In this document: one piece after another, positions 7,829 to 15,962 of the stretch
How positions within the stretch are numbered: position 1 is the stretch's first letter
How the letters are laid out: each line of letters begins with the position of its first letter
Virus record (IMG/VR): IMGVR_UViG_3300031951_000389
Location: 1-42,153 of that record
Length of the DNA: 42,153 nt
Direction: 5' to 3' (one strand)
From: a virus
Made by a program: the position numbers and the translations under genes
The notes under the pieces: model-generated
The model's database searches: none
The model's input: the letters and a program-made list of their open reading frames with translations, nothing else
Told to the model about the DNA's origin: nothing

Positions 7829-9933
7829 CTGTTTCCCCCCAGCTTCGACAGGAGCGCGGCCCGCTTCGCCGCCATCTCCTCTCGCGAAATAACCTTGCGT
7901 GCGGCCGCAGGCTTTGCCTGGACGCCAACAGCCGAGATCCCGGTGAACGAAGCGGCGACGGCCGAGCCGATCACACAGTCCCACAGATGGTTGTCGCGGC
8001 CCGGAATGAGTTTCCATTCGTCCACGACCCGCATTTTTGACTCGACGCGGATCGGAACCTCGCTCGACATTTGCTCCGCCAGCATCTCGTGCTGGCCGTC
8101 GTGCAGCGTGAACCCGAGCGGGTCGCCCATCGGTAGCTTTACGCGAGAGGCGACAAACGTCTTCCAGGCGTTCGTGTCGTAGAGCAAATGCCGCTGCCGG
8201 CCGATCGTGCTGGTCCGCCAGTTGGCGCCGACTCGCTCCCCGCGGTCTGGTGGCTTGTCAGAGATCGTCTGGCCGCTGGCACCAACAAATCGCCCGTGCG
8301 TCGGAAGGATGCGCGGCCCCCACTTTGACCGCCTGGCGAAGTCTCGCACGACCCCCTGTGTCTGCGCCCAGTTGGCGTCGATGCACAGTTGGCTCACGCG
8401 GAGAACGGCGTCATCATCCTCGCGGGCGAACTCGCGGTCGAGCAGCATCGCCGCGACTTGCTCGAGGCCGGAATGGATGGCGGCCTCCACGTTGTTGCCG
8501 TGTACCTTCGCCAGCGTCTTCTTGGCATCACGGAGCGTGAAGTAGGCTCGCGGCTGCTCCGGGTACGCTCCGTAGGCGACGACGTGGCCGCGAAACTGGT
8601 GGCCCCAGCCGAGCACTGCCCAATACAAGAGCGTTTGCTGGACGTCCACGAACACCGTTAGCGTGTCGAGGCCGCGAGGCACGATCCACCGCGGAACTGG
8701 GATCACGCGACGGCGAATATCGTCTGGCTGCAGGCCTGTTGACGTCGCCTCGTCCTTGAGCGGAGTCTGCTGAAACTCCGACATAAACACGTCTTCGCCG
8801 TCGTCGATCAAGGCGTTGTATGCGTGCTGGATAGCGGAGTTTTCACGCTCCGGATCGAAGCACGAGGCCCACGACACCATGCAGCCGTCGTCCATCTCGG
8901 CGCGATTGGCCAGATAGAACTCGTTGGCTTCCGTGTGCGCTCTGGCCTGGTCGCCAACCACGTCGGAGGAGAACGTGCATCGCAGTTCGCGATATTTGTC
9001 CATCCACAGCCCGTCGTGGGCTTTGGCGAACTGCCGCACCATCGGAATCCGTTCGCCTTGCCATGCGGGGTGTTTCCCTTGGTCGAGCAGTTGGTCAACC
9101 ATGTCGTCCACCTGGATCACAGTGGCGTTGACGACGCAGGCGATGCTCGTGGTGTGGCCGGCCAGCTTCATCACCGACTTCAAGAGTATTTCGAGCCGAG
9201 CCTGGCACTGCATCGGGCTCTTGGCCGATTCCCGCGTCTGCGGATCGTCTACGATCACGAAATCCGGCCGGAGCTGCTTCCCGTCCGCAGACTTGTGCCG
9301 TAGGCCCAGGATCGAGCCGGTGAGCCCCTTGCTCGTGATGATGGCTCCGCCAGAAACCGACCCCTCAATCGCCGGCAAAACGATCGTGTCTTTCTTCCAC
9401 TGGATATGCGTCCGCTTGCCGCCGGCCGTCTGCGACGAGCACCGCTGGGGCTTGCCCTCCAAGGCCCGCACCGGCAGGCAGACCTCGGGGAAGTCTTCCG
9501 CCAGCAGGTCGTTGTCCGACAGCTCCGTTTTGATCGACGTGATGGCCTTGTCGGCCAGGCCGGCCTCGGCCGCGAAGATCGCCCCGAATCGCCGGTGGCC
9601 GTACAGAATCGCCCACAGCAGGGCATTCTCCGAGATCGTGGACTTGGCAAACCCGCGGTAGACCGCATTGCAGAACCGGCCGCCGCGGATGATGCAGTCT
9701 TGAATCCGCGTGATGACCCGTTTGTGGTCGTCGGAGAAGGGGGAGAGGCCCGTCGAATACGGGAAGTACGTCGTCAGGAACAGCTCGAGGCTTTCGCGGC
9801 AGGCGGCCCGGCGTTCGGGATTCGCGACCTGGGCTATCGCCCCAATGTCGGCACCCAGCCGCGTCGTTTCGCGGCCGCGCTCAAGCGTGCCTTTCCGGCG
9901 ATTCTCAATCGCCTCTTTGCTTTTAGCGACCAT
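7825..9933 (-). CDS. Terminase large subunit
   Basis: 702 residues from the ATG at 9933. The ATPase domain has a P-loop-like YRGFAKST (residues 92-99) and Walker B DFVIVDD (224-230). The RNase-H-like nuclease domain follows, with TVFVDVQQT and LCIDANW carrying candidate metal-binding Asp residues. C-terminal WDCVIGSAVAAS is typical of GpA-type large terminases. It cuts and pumps DNA into the prohead through the portal encoded downstream. The start overlaps the nuclease gene by 11 nt and has no good ribosome site, suggesting coupled translation. A small terminase subunit was not identified with confidence. Confidence 0.9.
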   Translation of the reverse strand: MVAKSKEAIENRRKGTLERGRETTRLGADIGAIAQVANPERRAACRESLELFLTTYFPYSTGLSPFSDDHKRVITRIQDCIIRGGRFCNAVYRGFAKSTISENALLWAILYGHRRFGAIFAAEAGLADKAITSIKTELSDNDLLAEDFPEVCLPVRALEGKPQRCSSQTAGGKRTHIQWKKDTIVLPAIEGSVSGGAIITSKGLTGSILGLRHKSADGKQLRPDFVIVDDPQTRESAKSPMQCQARLEILLKSVMKLAGHTTSIACVVNATVIQVDDMVDQLLDQGKHPAWQGERIPMVRQFAKAHDGLWMDKYRELRCTFSSDVVGDQARAHTEANEFYLANRAEMDDGCMVSWASCFDPERENSAIQHAYNALIDDGEDVFMSEFQQTPLKDEATSTGLQPDDIRRRVIPVPRWIVPRGLDTLTVFVDVQQTLLYWAVLGWGHQFRGHVVAYGAYPEQPRAYFTLRDAKKTLAKVHGNNVEAAIHSGLEQVAAMLLDREFAREDDDAVLRVSQLCIDANWAQTQGVVRDFARRSKWGPRILPTHGRFVGASGQTISDKPPDRGERVGANWRTSTIGRQRHLLYDTNAWKTFVASRVKLPMGDPLGFTLHDGQHEMLAEQMSSEVPIRVESKMRVVDEWKLIPGRDNHLWDCVIGSAVAASFTGISAVGVQAKPAAARKVISREEMAAKRAALLSKLGGNR

Positions 9934-10264
9934 CACGGGCTCGGAGTATTTCGATAGCCATGTCCACGAGCCGCTCGGTCTCCACGATCACGACGCTCTT
10001 GCGGCGGTTGCAGCGGTGCCAGACGCACGGGACCGCACCGGCCGGGGCGTCGGCCTTGGCCTGGTCGATGGCGTCCCACAGTTTGAGGCGCTCGACACGC
10101 TTGCACTCGACGTGCAGGTTGACGCCAGGCAGGACTACGTCGGGGGAGTCGGGGCCGCCCTGGAACTGGACGCCGCGACGGGCCTCGACGCCCAGCAGCT
10201 CGCCCATCTCGGCGGCACATTCCCGCTCGCCCACCTTGCCTTTGCGGCGCGACATGGAGCCCAT
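9923..10264 (-). CDS. PD-(D/E)xK nuclease, Holliday-junction-resolvase-like
   Basis: 113 residues; the ATG at 10264 has GGAGG at 6 nt, while the ATG just before it is too close. The fold signature is GKVGERECAAEMGELLG (helix with conserved Glu), then SPDVVLPGVNLHVECKR, the Asp...Glu-x-Lys catalytic core. Small stand-alone enzymes of this type in phages act as Holliday junction resolvases or debranching endonucleases before packaging. The neighbour is the terminase gene, which fits. A motif repeated elsewhere (GGAGTATTTCGATA, plus strand) lies in its 3' end. Confidence 0.75.
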   Translation of the reverse strand: MGSMSRRKGKVGERECAAEMGELLGVEARRGVQFQGGPDSPDVVLPGVNLHVECKRVERLKLWDAIDQAKADAPAGAVPCVWHRCNRRKSVVIVETERLVDMAIEILRARDGR

Positions 10265-10521
10265 CATTCGCCTCCCACGATGCGGAGCGTGCGGCATTTG
10301 CCGTCTTCCCAATCCACCACGCCGTCGCGGCGGAGGCGGACGAGCTTTTGGAATACGTCGCTCGTGTGAATGTCCATCGACCTAGCAACCTCTCGGAAGG
10401 TTGGCGGGTATCCGTGGCTGGCGATCCACTTCGCGATGGCCTTGAGCACGGCCATCTGCCTTTTCGTTGTACCGTGGCTTTTTGCCGCTTGAATGCCAGC
10501 TTTGGTAATCACTTGCGTCAT
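10264..10521 (-). CDS. LexA-type winged-helix DNA-binding protein
   Basis: 85 residues. TKRQMAVLKAIAKWIASHGY followed by PPTFREVARSMDIHTSDVFQ and a short wing match the LexA N-terminal DNA-binding domain. The LexA autoprotease domain is absent. It could be a transcription factor or a small terminase-like DNA-recognition protein given its place two genes before the large terminase. The start overlaps the previous stop (ATGA). Confidence 0.75.
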   Translation of the reverse strand: MTQVITKAGIQAAKSHGTTKRQMAVLKAIAKWIASHGYPPTFREVARSMDIHTSDVFQKLVRLRRDGVVDWEDGKCRTLRIVGGE

Positions 10522-11465
10522 TCCGTCACTCCTTGGCGTATCTTCGCCCGCACTGCGCGGCGGGCGTCTGCGATCTCCGTATCACCGAGCTCACCGTCCA
10601 GGCGGGCGTGCTCCTCGGCCCGCCGCCGTTCCTCGCGCTCTCTCGTGGCGGCTGCGGCCGCAGCGAAGGCCGGATCGACCTTCGGGGGCGGCTTGTCGTC
10701 GGGGCCGGCCCGTGGGGCGGGCTTGCGAGACTTGTCGCGCCAGTAGCCACCAAGCACCTTGGCCACGAAATCCGGCTTGCAGAACTGGCCCAGCGTCACC
10801 GGGTCGTCGAATCGCTTGCAGGCCGCGAGCATTGGGATCGCCCGTAGTGCCTCGTCCAGCCAGCCGGCGTCACCTAGCCGGTCCAGAGCCTCACCGGGCG
10901 GGCTCGACGACTGCCAGGCCGTCCTGCGGCCCTGCGATGCCCCCTCGTTCCAGGCTTTCCGCAGCTCCGGCCAGCCCTGTTTTTCCCCTCCGTGAGGTGC
11001 TGGTGGTGGTGGTGAAGAAGACATGGACATGGAAGCATCGCTGGAGCATGTGCCATCGCATGTGCCTTCGCATATGCGATCGCATATGCGTTCGCATTGC
11101 TCGCCCACATCGACGGCGGTGGCTGGGGGGTTTGGGGCGTTTTCAGGCTGCGAGTCGGATGCCCACCGCTGGGAGGCCGACTGACGGGCCTTTTCGCTCC
11201 GTTCGTGCGACTTAGACCGCTCGTGCTCCAGCCGTAGGTTGCGGCGCTTGCCGTCCTTCCAGACCGGGAATTTGTCTTGAATAGCCTTCCAGCACGACCG
11301 GATGCCTGGCGAGATCAGTTCAAGCCGCTTCACGTCGTCTGGCAGGCCGCCCTGCTCCCACTGCACGATCAGCAGTGTGACGTAGTGGCCGCGTTCGTCA
11401 GCGGTCCAGCCCGTGGTGGCGGCGAGGAAGTCGCGGCCGAAGAATGGGAACCAGCTACTAGCCAT
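10518..11465 (-). CDS. DUF1376 family replication protein
   Basis: 315 residues; the ATG at 11465 overlaps the HNH gene. The N-terminal 75 residues (SSWFPFFGRDFLAATTGWTA, GHYVTLLIVQWEQGGLPDD) match DUF1376, found in phage genes near replication and thought to act like initiator or helicase-loader proteins. A low-complexity linker follows in which ERICDRICEGTCDGTC is encoded by four 12-bp iterons. The C-terminal region (WPELRKAWNEG, LGQFCKPDFVAKVLGGYWRD) resembles other phage replication proteins. The arrangement, initiator gene containing iterons, recalls lambda O and its internal origin. Confidence 0.75.
   Translation of the reverse strand: MASSWFPFFGRDFLAATTGWTADERGHYVTLLIVQWEQGGLPDDVKRLELISPGIRSCWKAIQDKFPVWKDGKRRNLRLEHERSKSHERSEKARQSASQRWASDSQPENAPNPPATAVDVGEQCERICDRICEGTCDGTCSSDASMSMSSSPPPPAPHGGEKQGWPELRKAWNEGASQGRRTAWQSSSPPGEALDRLGDAGWLDEALRAIPMLAACKRFDDPVTLGQFCKPDFVAKVLGGYWRDKSRKPAPRAGPDDKPPPKVDPAFAAAAAATREREERRRAEEHARLDGELGDTEIADARRAVRAKIRQGVTE
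11046..11100. repeat. 12-bp iterons in the replication gene (candidate origin)
   Basis: Four direct 12-bp units on the plus strand: GCATGTGCCATC (11046), GCATGTGCCTTC (11058), GCATATGCGATC (11070), GCATATGCGTTC (11082), then a partial GCATTGC. Two units contain the palindrome GCATATGC. The units keep period and phase exactly. They encode a repetitive Cys-rich stretch that looks like a by-product of a DNA function. Confidence 0.75.
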
Positions 11466-12090
11466 TGCAACCGCCAATCGTCTTTCCCCTGTATTTAATG
11501 ACAAACGTCGTGCGCGGCTCCGGCGTTTGCTGGTTGTTGTTCATTCGATCACGCCTAGCGTCGGCTGCGCGGCGAATCACAAGCGGCGGTGGCGGCGGCG
11601 GCGCTTCCTCGGGATGAACAGATGATTCATTGCGAGAATCGTCTTTCATTCTCATGCCGCACTTGATCGCATTCAGCAACAGCCTCTCGGCCTCCTTCGG
11701 GTCGCACATTCCTTTGGAAACCGAAATCCCTATCGAACCGCATAGCTCAACGCAGTAATAGCCGCAATCAACGTAGAGCTCGCCGTCGCGGCTTATGACT
11801 TTAAGGACGTGGAACGGCCTGTCCTCGACCGCACAGGGGTCAACGTCTGATTTTCCGTGAATGAACTCGTGGCATCCGTTGCAGATCCCCTGCAAGTCCC
11901 GAAGGTCTTCGCGGTACTTTCGGGCATATGTCAGGTGATGCACGGCCTGTATTGGTCGAGTAAAGCATCTCTCACACTGGCCGCCTGCGCGGTCGTGAAC
12001 AGCGTTTTTGAGAACGCTCCACTCCCTGCTGCACAGGTACGCCTGGTACTTTTCTCGCTCGTCGTCAATGTCTTCCCACCTATTTGCCAT
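11458..12090 (-). CDS. HNH endonuclease
   Basis: 210 residues from the ATG at 12090 (AAGGGG at 6 nt), overlapping the resolvase-like gene by 11 nt. YLCSREWSVLKNAVHDRAGG, then CERC, AVHHLTYARKY (His-His), GICNGCHEFIHG form the HNH fold with two zinc-binding CxxC pairs. The C-terminal 110 residues are Pro-rich and unrecognised. Phage HNH proteins may assist packaging or be homing-type; here the embedded place in the replication operon suggests a house role or a fixed former homing gene. Confidence 0.85.
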   Translation of the reverse strand: MANRWEDIDDEREKYQAYLCSREWSVLKNAVHDRAGGQCERCFTRPIQAVHHLTYARKYREDLRDLQGICNGCHEFIHGKSDVDPCAVEDRPFHVLKVISRDGELYVDCGYYCVELCGSIGISVSKGMCDPKEAERLLLNAIKCGMRMKDDSRNESSVHPEEAPPPPPPLVIRRAADARRDRMNNNQQTPEPRTTFVIKYRGKTIGGCNG

Positions 12091-12454
12091 CCGTGGCCCC
12101 TTTCGTGCTTCGTAGCATTTCACCGACGAGCGACTGCACGGTTTCCGCAAACTCGCCCGCCCAATCTGCACACAGAACAATCCTGCCATATGAGCCTGTA
12201 TCCGAAGGCCCCTTGCGAGACCAGCGATCCATTGCTTCAACGTAGATCGGGCAGCCGTGCTCTTCTGCTGTCCGAATAGCAAGCTCGCGCTGCGGAAGCG
12301 GCCCAGTTCCGCTGCAAACGTCAGTGAAGACGCCGACAACGTAGGCGTTGTCTTTCTTGGCACGATCGACGCACGTTTCGAGCTGACGCACCAGGCCGTG
12401 GCCCCAGGCTTGAGGCCGCGTGCTCACTCGCGTGTAGATGACGCACTGTGCCAC
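12080..12454 (-). CDS. Stand-alone serine recombinase (resolvase) catalytic domain
   Basis: 124 residues, starting at a GTG that shares its first base with the upstream stop (TAGTG), with GGAGG 8 nt away. CVIYTRVSTRPQ holds the catalytic Ser of the resolvase family; R-x-L-E-T-C, FTDVCSGTGPLPQR and EAMDRWSRKG follow the family pattern (DRLSR equivalent). The family normally continues with a DNA-binding domain of 50 to several hundred residues; here the protein ends about 60 residues after DRWSR with no HTH. It may recruit a partner or have been repurposed. Confidence 0.7.
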   Translation of the reverse strand: MAQCVIYTRVSTRPQAWGHGLVRQLETCVDRAKKDNAYVVGVFTDVCSGTGPLPQRELAIRTAEEHGCPIYVEAMDRWSRKGPSDTGSYGRIVLCADWAGEFAETVQSLVGEMLRSTKGATDGK

Positions 12455-12741
12455 TAGGCGACCCTCCATTCCCTCTCGGGTCGCCCGCTCAAGCTGTTCA
12501 CCCGCCGCCCGGTCTGCACTATGACGCCGACCTTCTCCAGCTCGTGAAGCCGCTTGCCGACCTGGTGGGGCTCGAGGCCGCACCGGGCTCCGATCTCGCT
12601 GGCCCCGGCGGCGCCAAGCCGCAGAGCCCGCACGATCTTGTCGTGGTGGTCTGCCCGTAGGCCGGCCGCCATGCTGGCCGCAATCCGCGACGTTTCTGGA
12701 CCCCGCTGGCGAAACAGCGGCAGGTCTTCCAAGCCTGTCAT
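12454..12741 (-). CDS. Winged-helix DNA-binding protein
   Basis: 95 residues; the ATG at 12741 has GGAGG at 5 nt. The region HHDKIVRALRLGAAGASEIG then ARCGLEPHQVGKRLHELEKV and a wing VQTGRRVNSLSGRPEREW is a typical wHTH of the MarR/ArsR-like shape used in phage regulators and replication accessory proteins. Target unknown. It shares one base with the serine recombinase start. Confidence 0.7.
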   Translation of the reverse strand: MTGLEDLPLFRQRGPETSRIAASMAAGLRADHHDKIVRALRLGAAGASEIGARCGLEPHQVGKRLHELEKVGVIVQTGRRVNSLSGRPEREWRVA

Positions 12742-12763
12742 TTGCCCCTCCGTGGCAAGAGAA

Positions 12764-13039
12764 CTAGGTCGCTCCGTTCGCCTCCGCACGCAACTTGGCC
12801 GCCTGCTCCATCAGGCGGGTGCCAAGCTGCTCGATTTGGTCAGCGGCCGCACGCTTGGCCGAGCCGAGATCCGCGTGCCAGCCTTCCGAATCGACGATCG
12901 TGCCGTGGGCGAGCTGCACCATCGGATCGCCGTTGAACAGGACAGGGACGCCCTTGCTGACGTGTGTCATCAGACCATCGCCGCGAATTGCGGCGTCATA
13001 GAAATCCAGCCGAAATACCTCATCAGAACGGGATGTCAT
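12764..13039 (-). CDS. Hypothetical early protein
   Basis: 91 residues from the ATG at 13039 (GGAGG at 8 nt); an in-frame ATG at 13054 has no ribosome site. A beta-rich first half (VFRLDFYDAAIRGDG, VPVLFNGDPMVQLAHG) is followed by a long Ala/Gln helix. It overlaps the 3' end of the SSB gene, so it is translated with it. No family recognised. Confidence 0.6.
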   Translation of the reverse strand: MTSRSDEVFRLDFYDAAIRGDGLMTHVSKGVPVLFNGDPMVQLAHGTIVDSEGWHADLGSAKRAAADQIEQLGTRLMEQAAKLRAEANGAT

Positions 13040-13535
13040 CGGGTCCGCCTCCATTCGCCACGAATTCCTTGTGGGCCTTGGCCGCCTGCGTCCGAGCTGC
13101 AGGTGCCCGTGCCTTCACGGCCTCAGGCAGCGGATCGGCTCCCTTATGCCACTTCTCAATCCGGACGTACTCGCGGCCAGACTTGCCGACCCCGTGGATC
13201 GTGTCGATCGTCACCGTGCGGCCTTCAAGCTGCTTGGCCGACCAATCCTCACCACGCTGCGGCAGCGGGACGCTGGCAGAGCGGCAGACGGCTTCGACCA
13301 GGCCGCGCATCTGGAGCGGAATGATCGCCTCGACCACCTGGCAATTCGGCACGGCAACGTCAACGCACAGTGACGTGCCGTTCGGGTTGTCATCCGAAAC
13401 CTTGAACTTCACGTCACGCACCACGGCCTTGACGATCTCGCAAACGTGCCGGCCGTCCGGAGCCATCGGCTTTTCGGCCGACTCGGAAGCCTGTCCGTTG
13501 TCGTCGTTGAACCATCCCCAATCGTCGAACTTCAT
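13023..13535 (-). CDS. ssb: Single-stranded DNA-binding protein
   Basis: 170 residues. The C-terminus is GGGPDDIPF; the DDIPF tip is the conserved partner-binding tail of bacterial SSB. The body (residues 25-140) is beta-rich, consistent with a single OB fold (HVCEIVKAVVRDVKFKV, EGRTVTIDTIHGVGKSGREY), and resembles DUF669-type phage SSBs. The tail would recruit replication and recombination partners. It shares the operon with a Sak4-like ATPase, the usual pair for phage single-strand annealing. The ATG overlaps the upstream stop. Confidence 0.8.
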   Translation of the reverse strand: MKFDDWGWFNDDNGQASESAEKPMAPDGRHVCEIVKAVVRDVKFKVSDDNPNGTSLCVDVAVPNCQVVEAIIPLQMRGLVEAVCRSASVPLPQRGEDWSAKQLEGRTVTIDTIHGVGKSGREYVRIEKWHKGADPLPEAVKARAPAARTQAAKAHKEFVANGGGPDDIPF

Positions 13536-13750
13536 GTCTCAATCTCCGGCTTGTGAACATTCCCAACTCGCACAATGCGATCCGACTCACCGTTTGCCAC
13601 GTCCTGAATCTGGCTCAATGCCTTCATTGCCGGCAGGTCGCCAGACTCGTAGGCATCAAGTGCCTGCTTGACCTTTGCCAGCCGCTCGACCGCCACGGCT
13701 CCGCGTTGGTTCTTGCGGTTGGCCCACGGCGTTGAATCGTGCCATGCCAT
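13532..13750 (-). CDS. Hypothetical early protein
   Basis: 72 residues from the ATG at 13750, which overlaps the recombinase stop (TGATG) and has GGAGG at 7 nt. Predicted mainly helical (AVERLAKVKQALDAYESGDL). No family recognised. It sits between the recombinase and ssb, so an accessory role in recombination is possible but unsupported. Confidence 0.55.
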   Translation of the reverse strand: MAWHDSTPWANRKNQRGAVAVERLAKVKQALDAYESGDLPAMKALSQIQDVANGESDRIVRVGNVHKPEIET

Positions 13751-14592
13751 CACTGCACCTCCACGAGGCTAGGAGTCTGCGGGGCGTGCTCTCGAATCTG
13801 GCCCCAATCTATGTAGGCCTGGGCTGCTAGGGTTGCGGTCCGATGACCCAGGTGGAGGCTTGCTTTGCCTGGGCTACGAAGCTCTATGTGTGTCGCTCCG
13901 CTCCTTCTCAACCACTTTGACGTGCCTGGAAGACCGGCCGCGACACAGAGCTGCCGCCACCACCGCCACGCTTGGCGAGGCTTGCAGGCCCACCCGACGA
14001 TCCGGCCATCCGGTGATTGCTCGAGCATCCGCAGGCAGGCCGCGACACAGGCCGGCGTGAGCACCTTGTGCAGCGGGTCGCCCGTTTTGCTCTGGGTCCA
14101 CCGCAGCACGTCACCGTCTAGGTTCTCGGCCGAAAACCGCCAAATGTCGCCGTGCCGGCTGCCCGACTCGTAGCCGAGCAAGATCCACGCCACGAGCCAA
14201 TCACCGATGTTGGCACCAGACCGCATCCAGTGGCCGCGATACTCGCCAGCCTTGTCCAGCAGCGTCCGTACCTGCTCAATCGTCCATGCCCGTGTCGGCG
14301 GCTTCTTGGCCTTGATCCGCATGACGCCGCGCGGCCATTCGGCAACCATCCGCTTCTCGTAGGCATAGCGCCATAGCGACAGCAGGATCGTCCGTTCGCT
14401 GCGAACCGTAATGCCAGACACGACGGCCATGCGGGCCTTGATGTAGGCGTTCACGGAATCGGCCGACACGACGCCGCCGGCCTTTGCCAGACGCCGCACG
14501 TTCTGCTGGTAGACCGAGCTGACGACACGATCCGCAAGGTACGCTTCGGCAACGTCCTTGAACCGCACGGCTTTGGTGGATTGCTTACGCAT
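13750..14592 (-). CDS. Tyrosine recombinase 2
   Basis: 280 residues. The ATG at 14592 has GGAGGT at 5 nt and overlaps the upstream gene by 8 nt. A core-binding domain (about 1-95) precedes the catalytic domain with Arg146 (ESGSRHGDI), Lys169 (WTQSKTG), Lys226-x-x-Arg229 in place of the usual HxxR (KWLRRSG), His250 (HLGHR) and Tyr260 (AQAYID). WTQSKTG and KWxRR are shared with the integrase at 17301, so the two are paralogues. It lies inside the early replication operon, away from the attachment site. It may resolve genome dimers or serve as a second integration or inversion enzyme. Confidence 0.85.
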   Translation of the reverse strand: MRKQSTKAVRFKDVAEAYLADRVVSSVYQQNVRRLAKAGGVVSADSVNAYIKARMAVVSGITVRSERTILLSLWRYAYEKRMVAEWPRGVMRIKAKKPPTRAWTIEQVRTLLDKAGEYRGHWMRSGANIGDWLVAWILLGYESGSRHGDIWRFSAENLDGDVLRWTQSKTGDPLHKVLTPACVAACLRMLEQSPDGRIVGWACKPRQAWRWWRQLCVAAGLPGTSKWLRRSGATHIELRSPGKASLHLGHRTATLAAQAYIDWGQIREHAPQTPSLVEVQ

Positions 14593-15496
14593 TGGCCACC
14601 TCCGCATCGGCGGGCTCAATCTCGTTCTTCCGGCCGTCGATCATCTTGCGGAGCTTCTCGGCCTGGCCTTCGGTGAGCTGGCCGAGCGATACGGCATGGG
14701 CCGCGTCGTCCGCAATCGCGTCCAGGTCGCCAGCCGTGGCCGCGGCCTTCACGCGATCCATCCAGCCCGGCTTGGCGTCGGCCGCGCCGAGAATCCCTGC
14801 GAGCTGGTCGATGCTCATTGGCATCGACTCCGGCAGGCCGAAACGATTCTTGGCGTCCCAGGCCGCGGCACGCTGGGCGTACATGACACGCTCCTTCCCC
14901 CCACGAGCCTTCATGCGACCGTCCTGGCCCTCGACGAGCGTCAGCCGGTAGTTGCAGAACAGGAGGAGATCGCACCATTCCTTGAACAGCGGCGCCGAAT
15001 GCTTGGTCAGCTTCAACTCCCAGCGGTCGAACCCTTCGGTTTCGTCCGGCGGGCTCGTCCGCTGCACCTTGGAGTGGGCAACGAAAACCACGTTCATGCC
15101 GCGGTCGATGAGCTGGTCGGCGGCGGACAGCAGCTTGGCGACGTGCTCCGCAAGCATGACGTAGCCCTTGCCAAAGCCGAAATCCTCGATCGACTTTTTC
15201 CCAGACTTCTTGAGCAGGTGGTCGATGATCTGTCGCTCGGCCCAATCGGCCGAATCGACCACGATCGTCTTGAACCCCTGCGAGTCGCGTGCAAGCTCGT
15301 GCATCGCACCTTCCAGCGTCAGCCAATCACGGCAGACGACACGGGCACAGTCGATACGCGACGAACCTTCCTCGGTATCCAGAATCAGCGGGTTCGGCCA
15401 CTGGGCCGCCAGCGTCGTTTTGCCGATGCCCTCTGTTCCGTACTTCACGCAACGGACGGGCGACTGCATCTTGCCGCGAACAATGTTGAGACTCAT
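14585..15496 (-). CDS. Sak4-like RecA-fold ATPase
   Basis: 303 residues. Walker A is YGTEGIGKTTLA (about residues 19-30), Walker B IVVDSADW, and a later VVFVAHSKVQR. These match phage nucleotide-binding proteins of the AAA_24/Sak4 group, a minimal RecA-like core that helps single-strand annealing with an SSB partner. The C-terminal helices (LTEGQAEKLRKMIDGRKNE) are common in this group. The neighbouring ssb and recombinase genes support a recombination role. Confidence 0.85.
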   Translation of the reverse strand: MSLNIVRGKMQSPVRCVKYGTEGIGKTTLAAQWPNPLILDTEEGSSRIDCARVVCRDWLTLEGAMHELARDSQGFKTIVVDSADWAERQIIDHLLKKSGKKSIEDFGFGKGYVMLAEHVAKLLSAADQLIDRGMNVVFVAHSKVQRTSPPDETEGFDRWELKLTKHSAPLFKEWCDLLLFCNYRLTLVEGQDGRMKARGGKERVMYAQRAAAWDAKNRFGLPESMPMSIDQLAGILGAADAKPGWMDRVKAAATAGDLDAIADDAAHAVSLGQLTEGQAEKLRKMIDGRKNEIEPADAEVANA

Positions 15497-15735
15497 TCAT
15501 CGACTCCCTTCACGCAGTCCCAGGCTTCATCGACCGCGGCACACAATGCCACGACGTTGCCTGGGTGAATCCGATAGAGACCCTTGGCTTCCATCCGCAT
15601 CGACACCATCGCGGCCCTCGCCGCCTTGAGCACCGCCAGCAGCCTTGCCTGGCGATACGTCTGCCGTGCTACCCGCACGTTCGCGTCGTAGTGGTCTTTC
15701 CTCTGTCCTTGGCCGCGCCTAATCACGCTTTCCAT
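15493..15735 (-). CDS. Hypothetical early protein
   Basis: 80 residues. The ATG at 15735 lies inside the 3' end of csrA with GGAGG at 6 nt. It is basic and helical (KDHYDANVRVARQTYRQARL) with a conserved-looking MRMEAKGLYRIHPGNVVALC. No family recognised. Its start is nested in the csrA frame, so its translation would be coupled to csrA. Confidence 0.6.
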   Translation of the reverse strand: MESVIRRGQGQRKDHYDANVRVARQTYRQARLLAVLKAARAAMVSMRMEAKGLYRIHPGNVVALCAAVDEAWDCVKGVDE

Positions 15736-15925
15736 GCTCAACCTCCGTGCTGACTTTCACCTGGTCGAACGGCTCCAGTTCCTCGCGAATCACGTTGACG
15801 TCGGTCGGCGCCGTGATCCCGAGCTTCACGCGACCCCTCCCGTAGTCGATCGTGTTCACCTTGACGGTGATCCCCAACGCGGGGAACACGATCGACTCGC
15901 CAGCTTTCCGCGACAAAACAAGCAC
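15719..15925 (-). CDS. csrA: Phage-borne CsrA/RsmA RNA-binding regulator
   Basis: 68 residues. The start is the GTG at 15925, with AAGGAG 6 nt upstream; longer in-frame starts lack this. The protein begins MLVLSRKAGESIVF, followed by VKVNTIDYGRGRVKLGITAP and TDVNVIREEL, matching CsrA along its length: the conserved N-terminal LVLSRKxGE, the GxxRxGIxAPxxVxVxREE block and five predicted beta strands. CsrA dimers bind GGA motifs in mRNA leaders and block or stabilise translation. As a phage gene it could reprogramme host mRNAs or time phage genes. Overlaps the next gene by 17 nt. Confidence 0.92.
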   Translation of the reverse strand: MLVLSRKAGESIVFPALGITVKVNTIDYGRGRVKLGITAPTDVNVIREELEPFDQVKVSTEVEHGKRD

Positions 15926-15962
15926 TGCACACTCCTTGAAAAGCCCGATCATCAGCCGTGAA

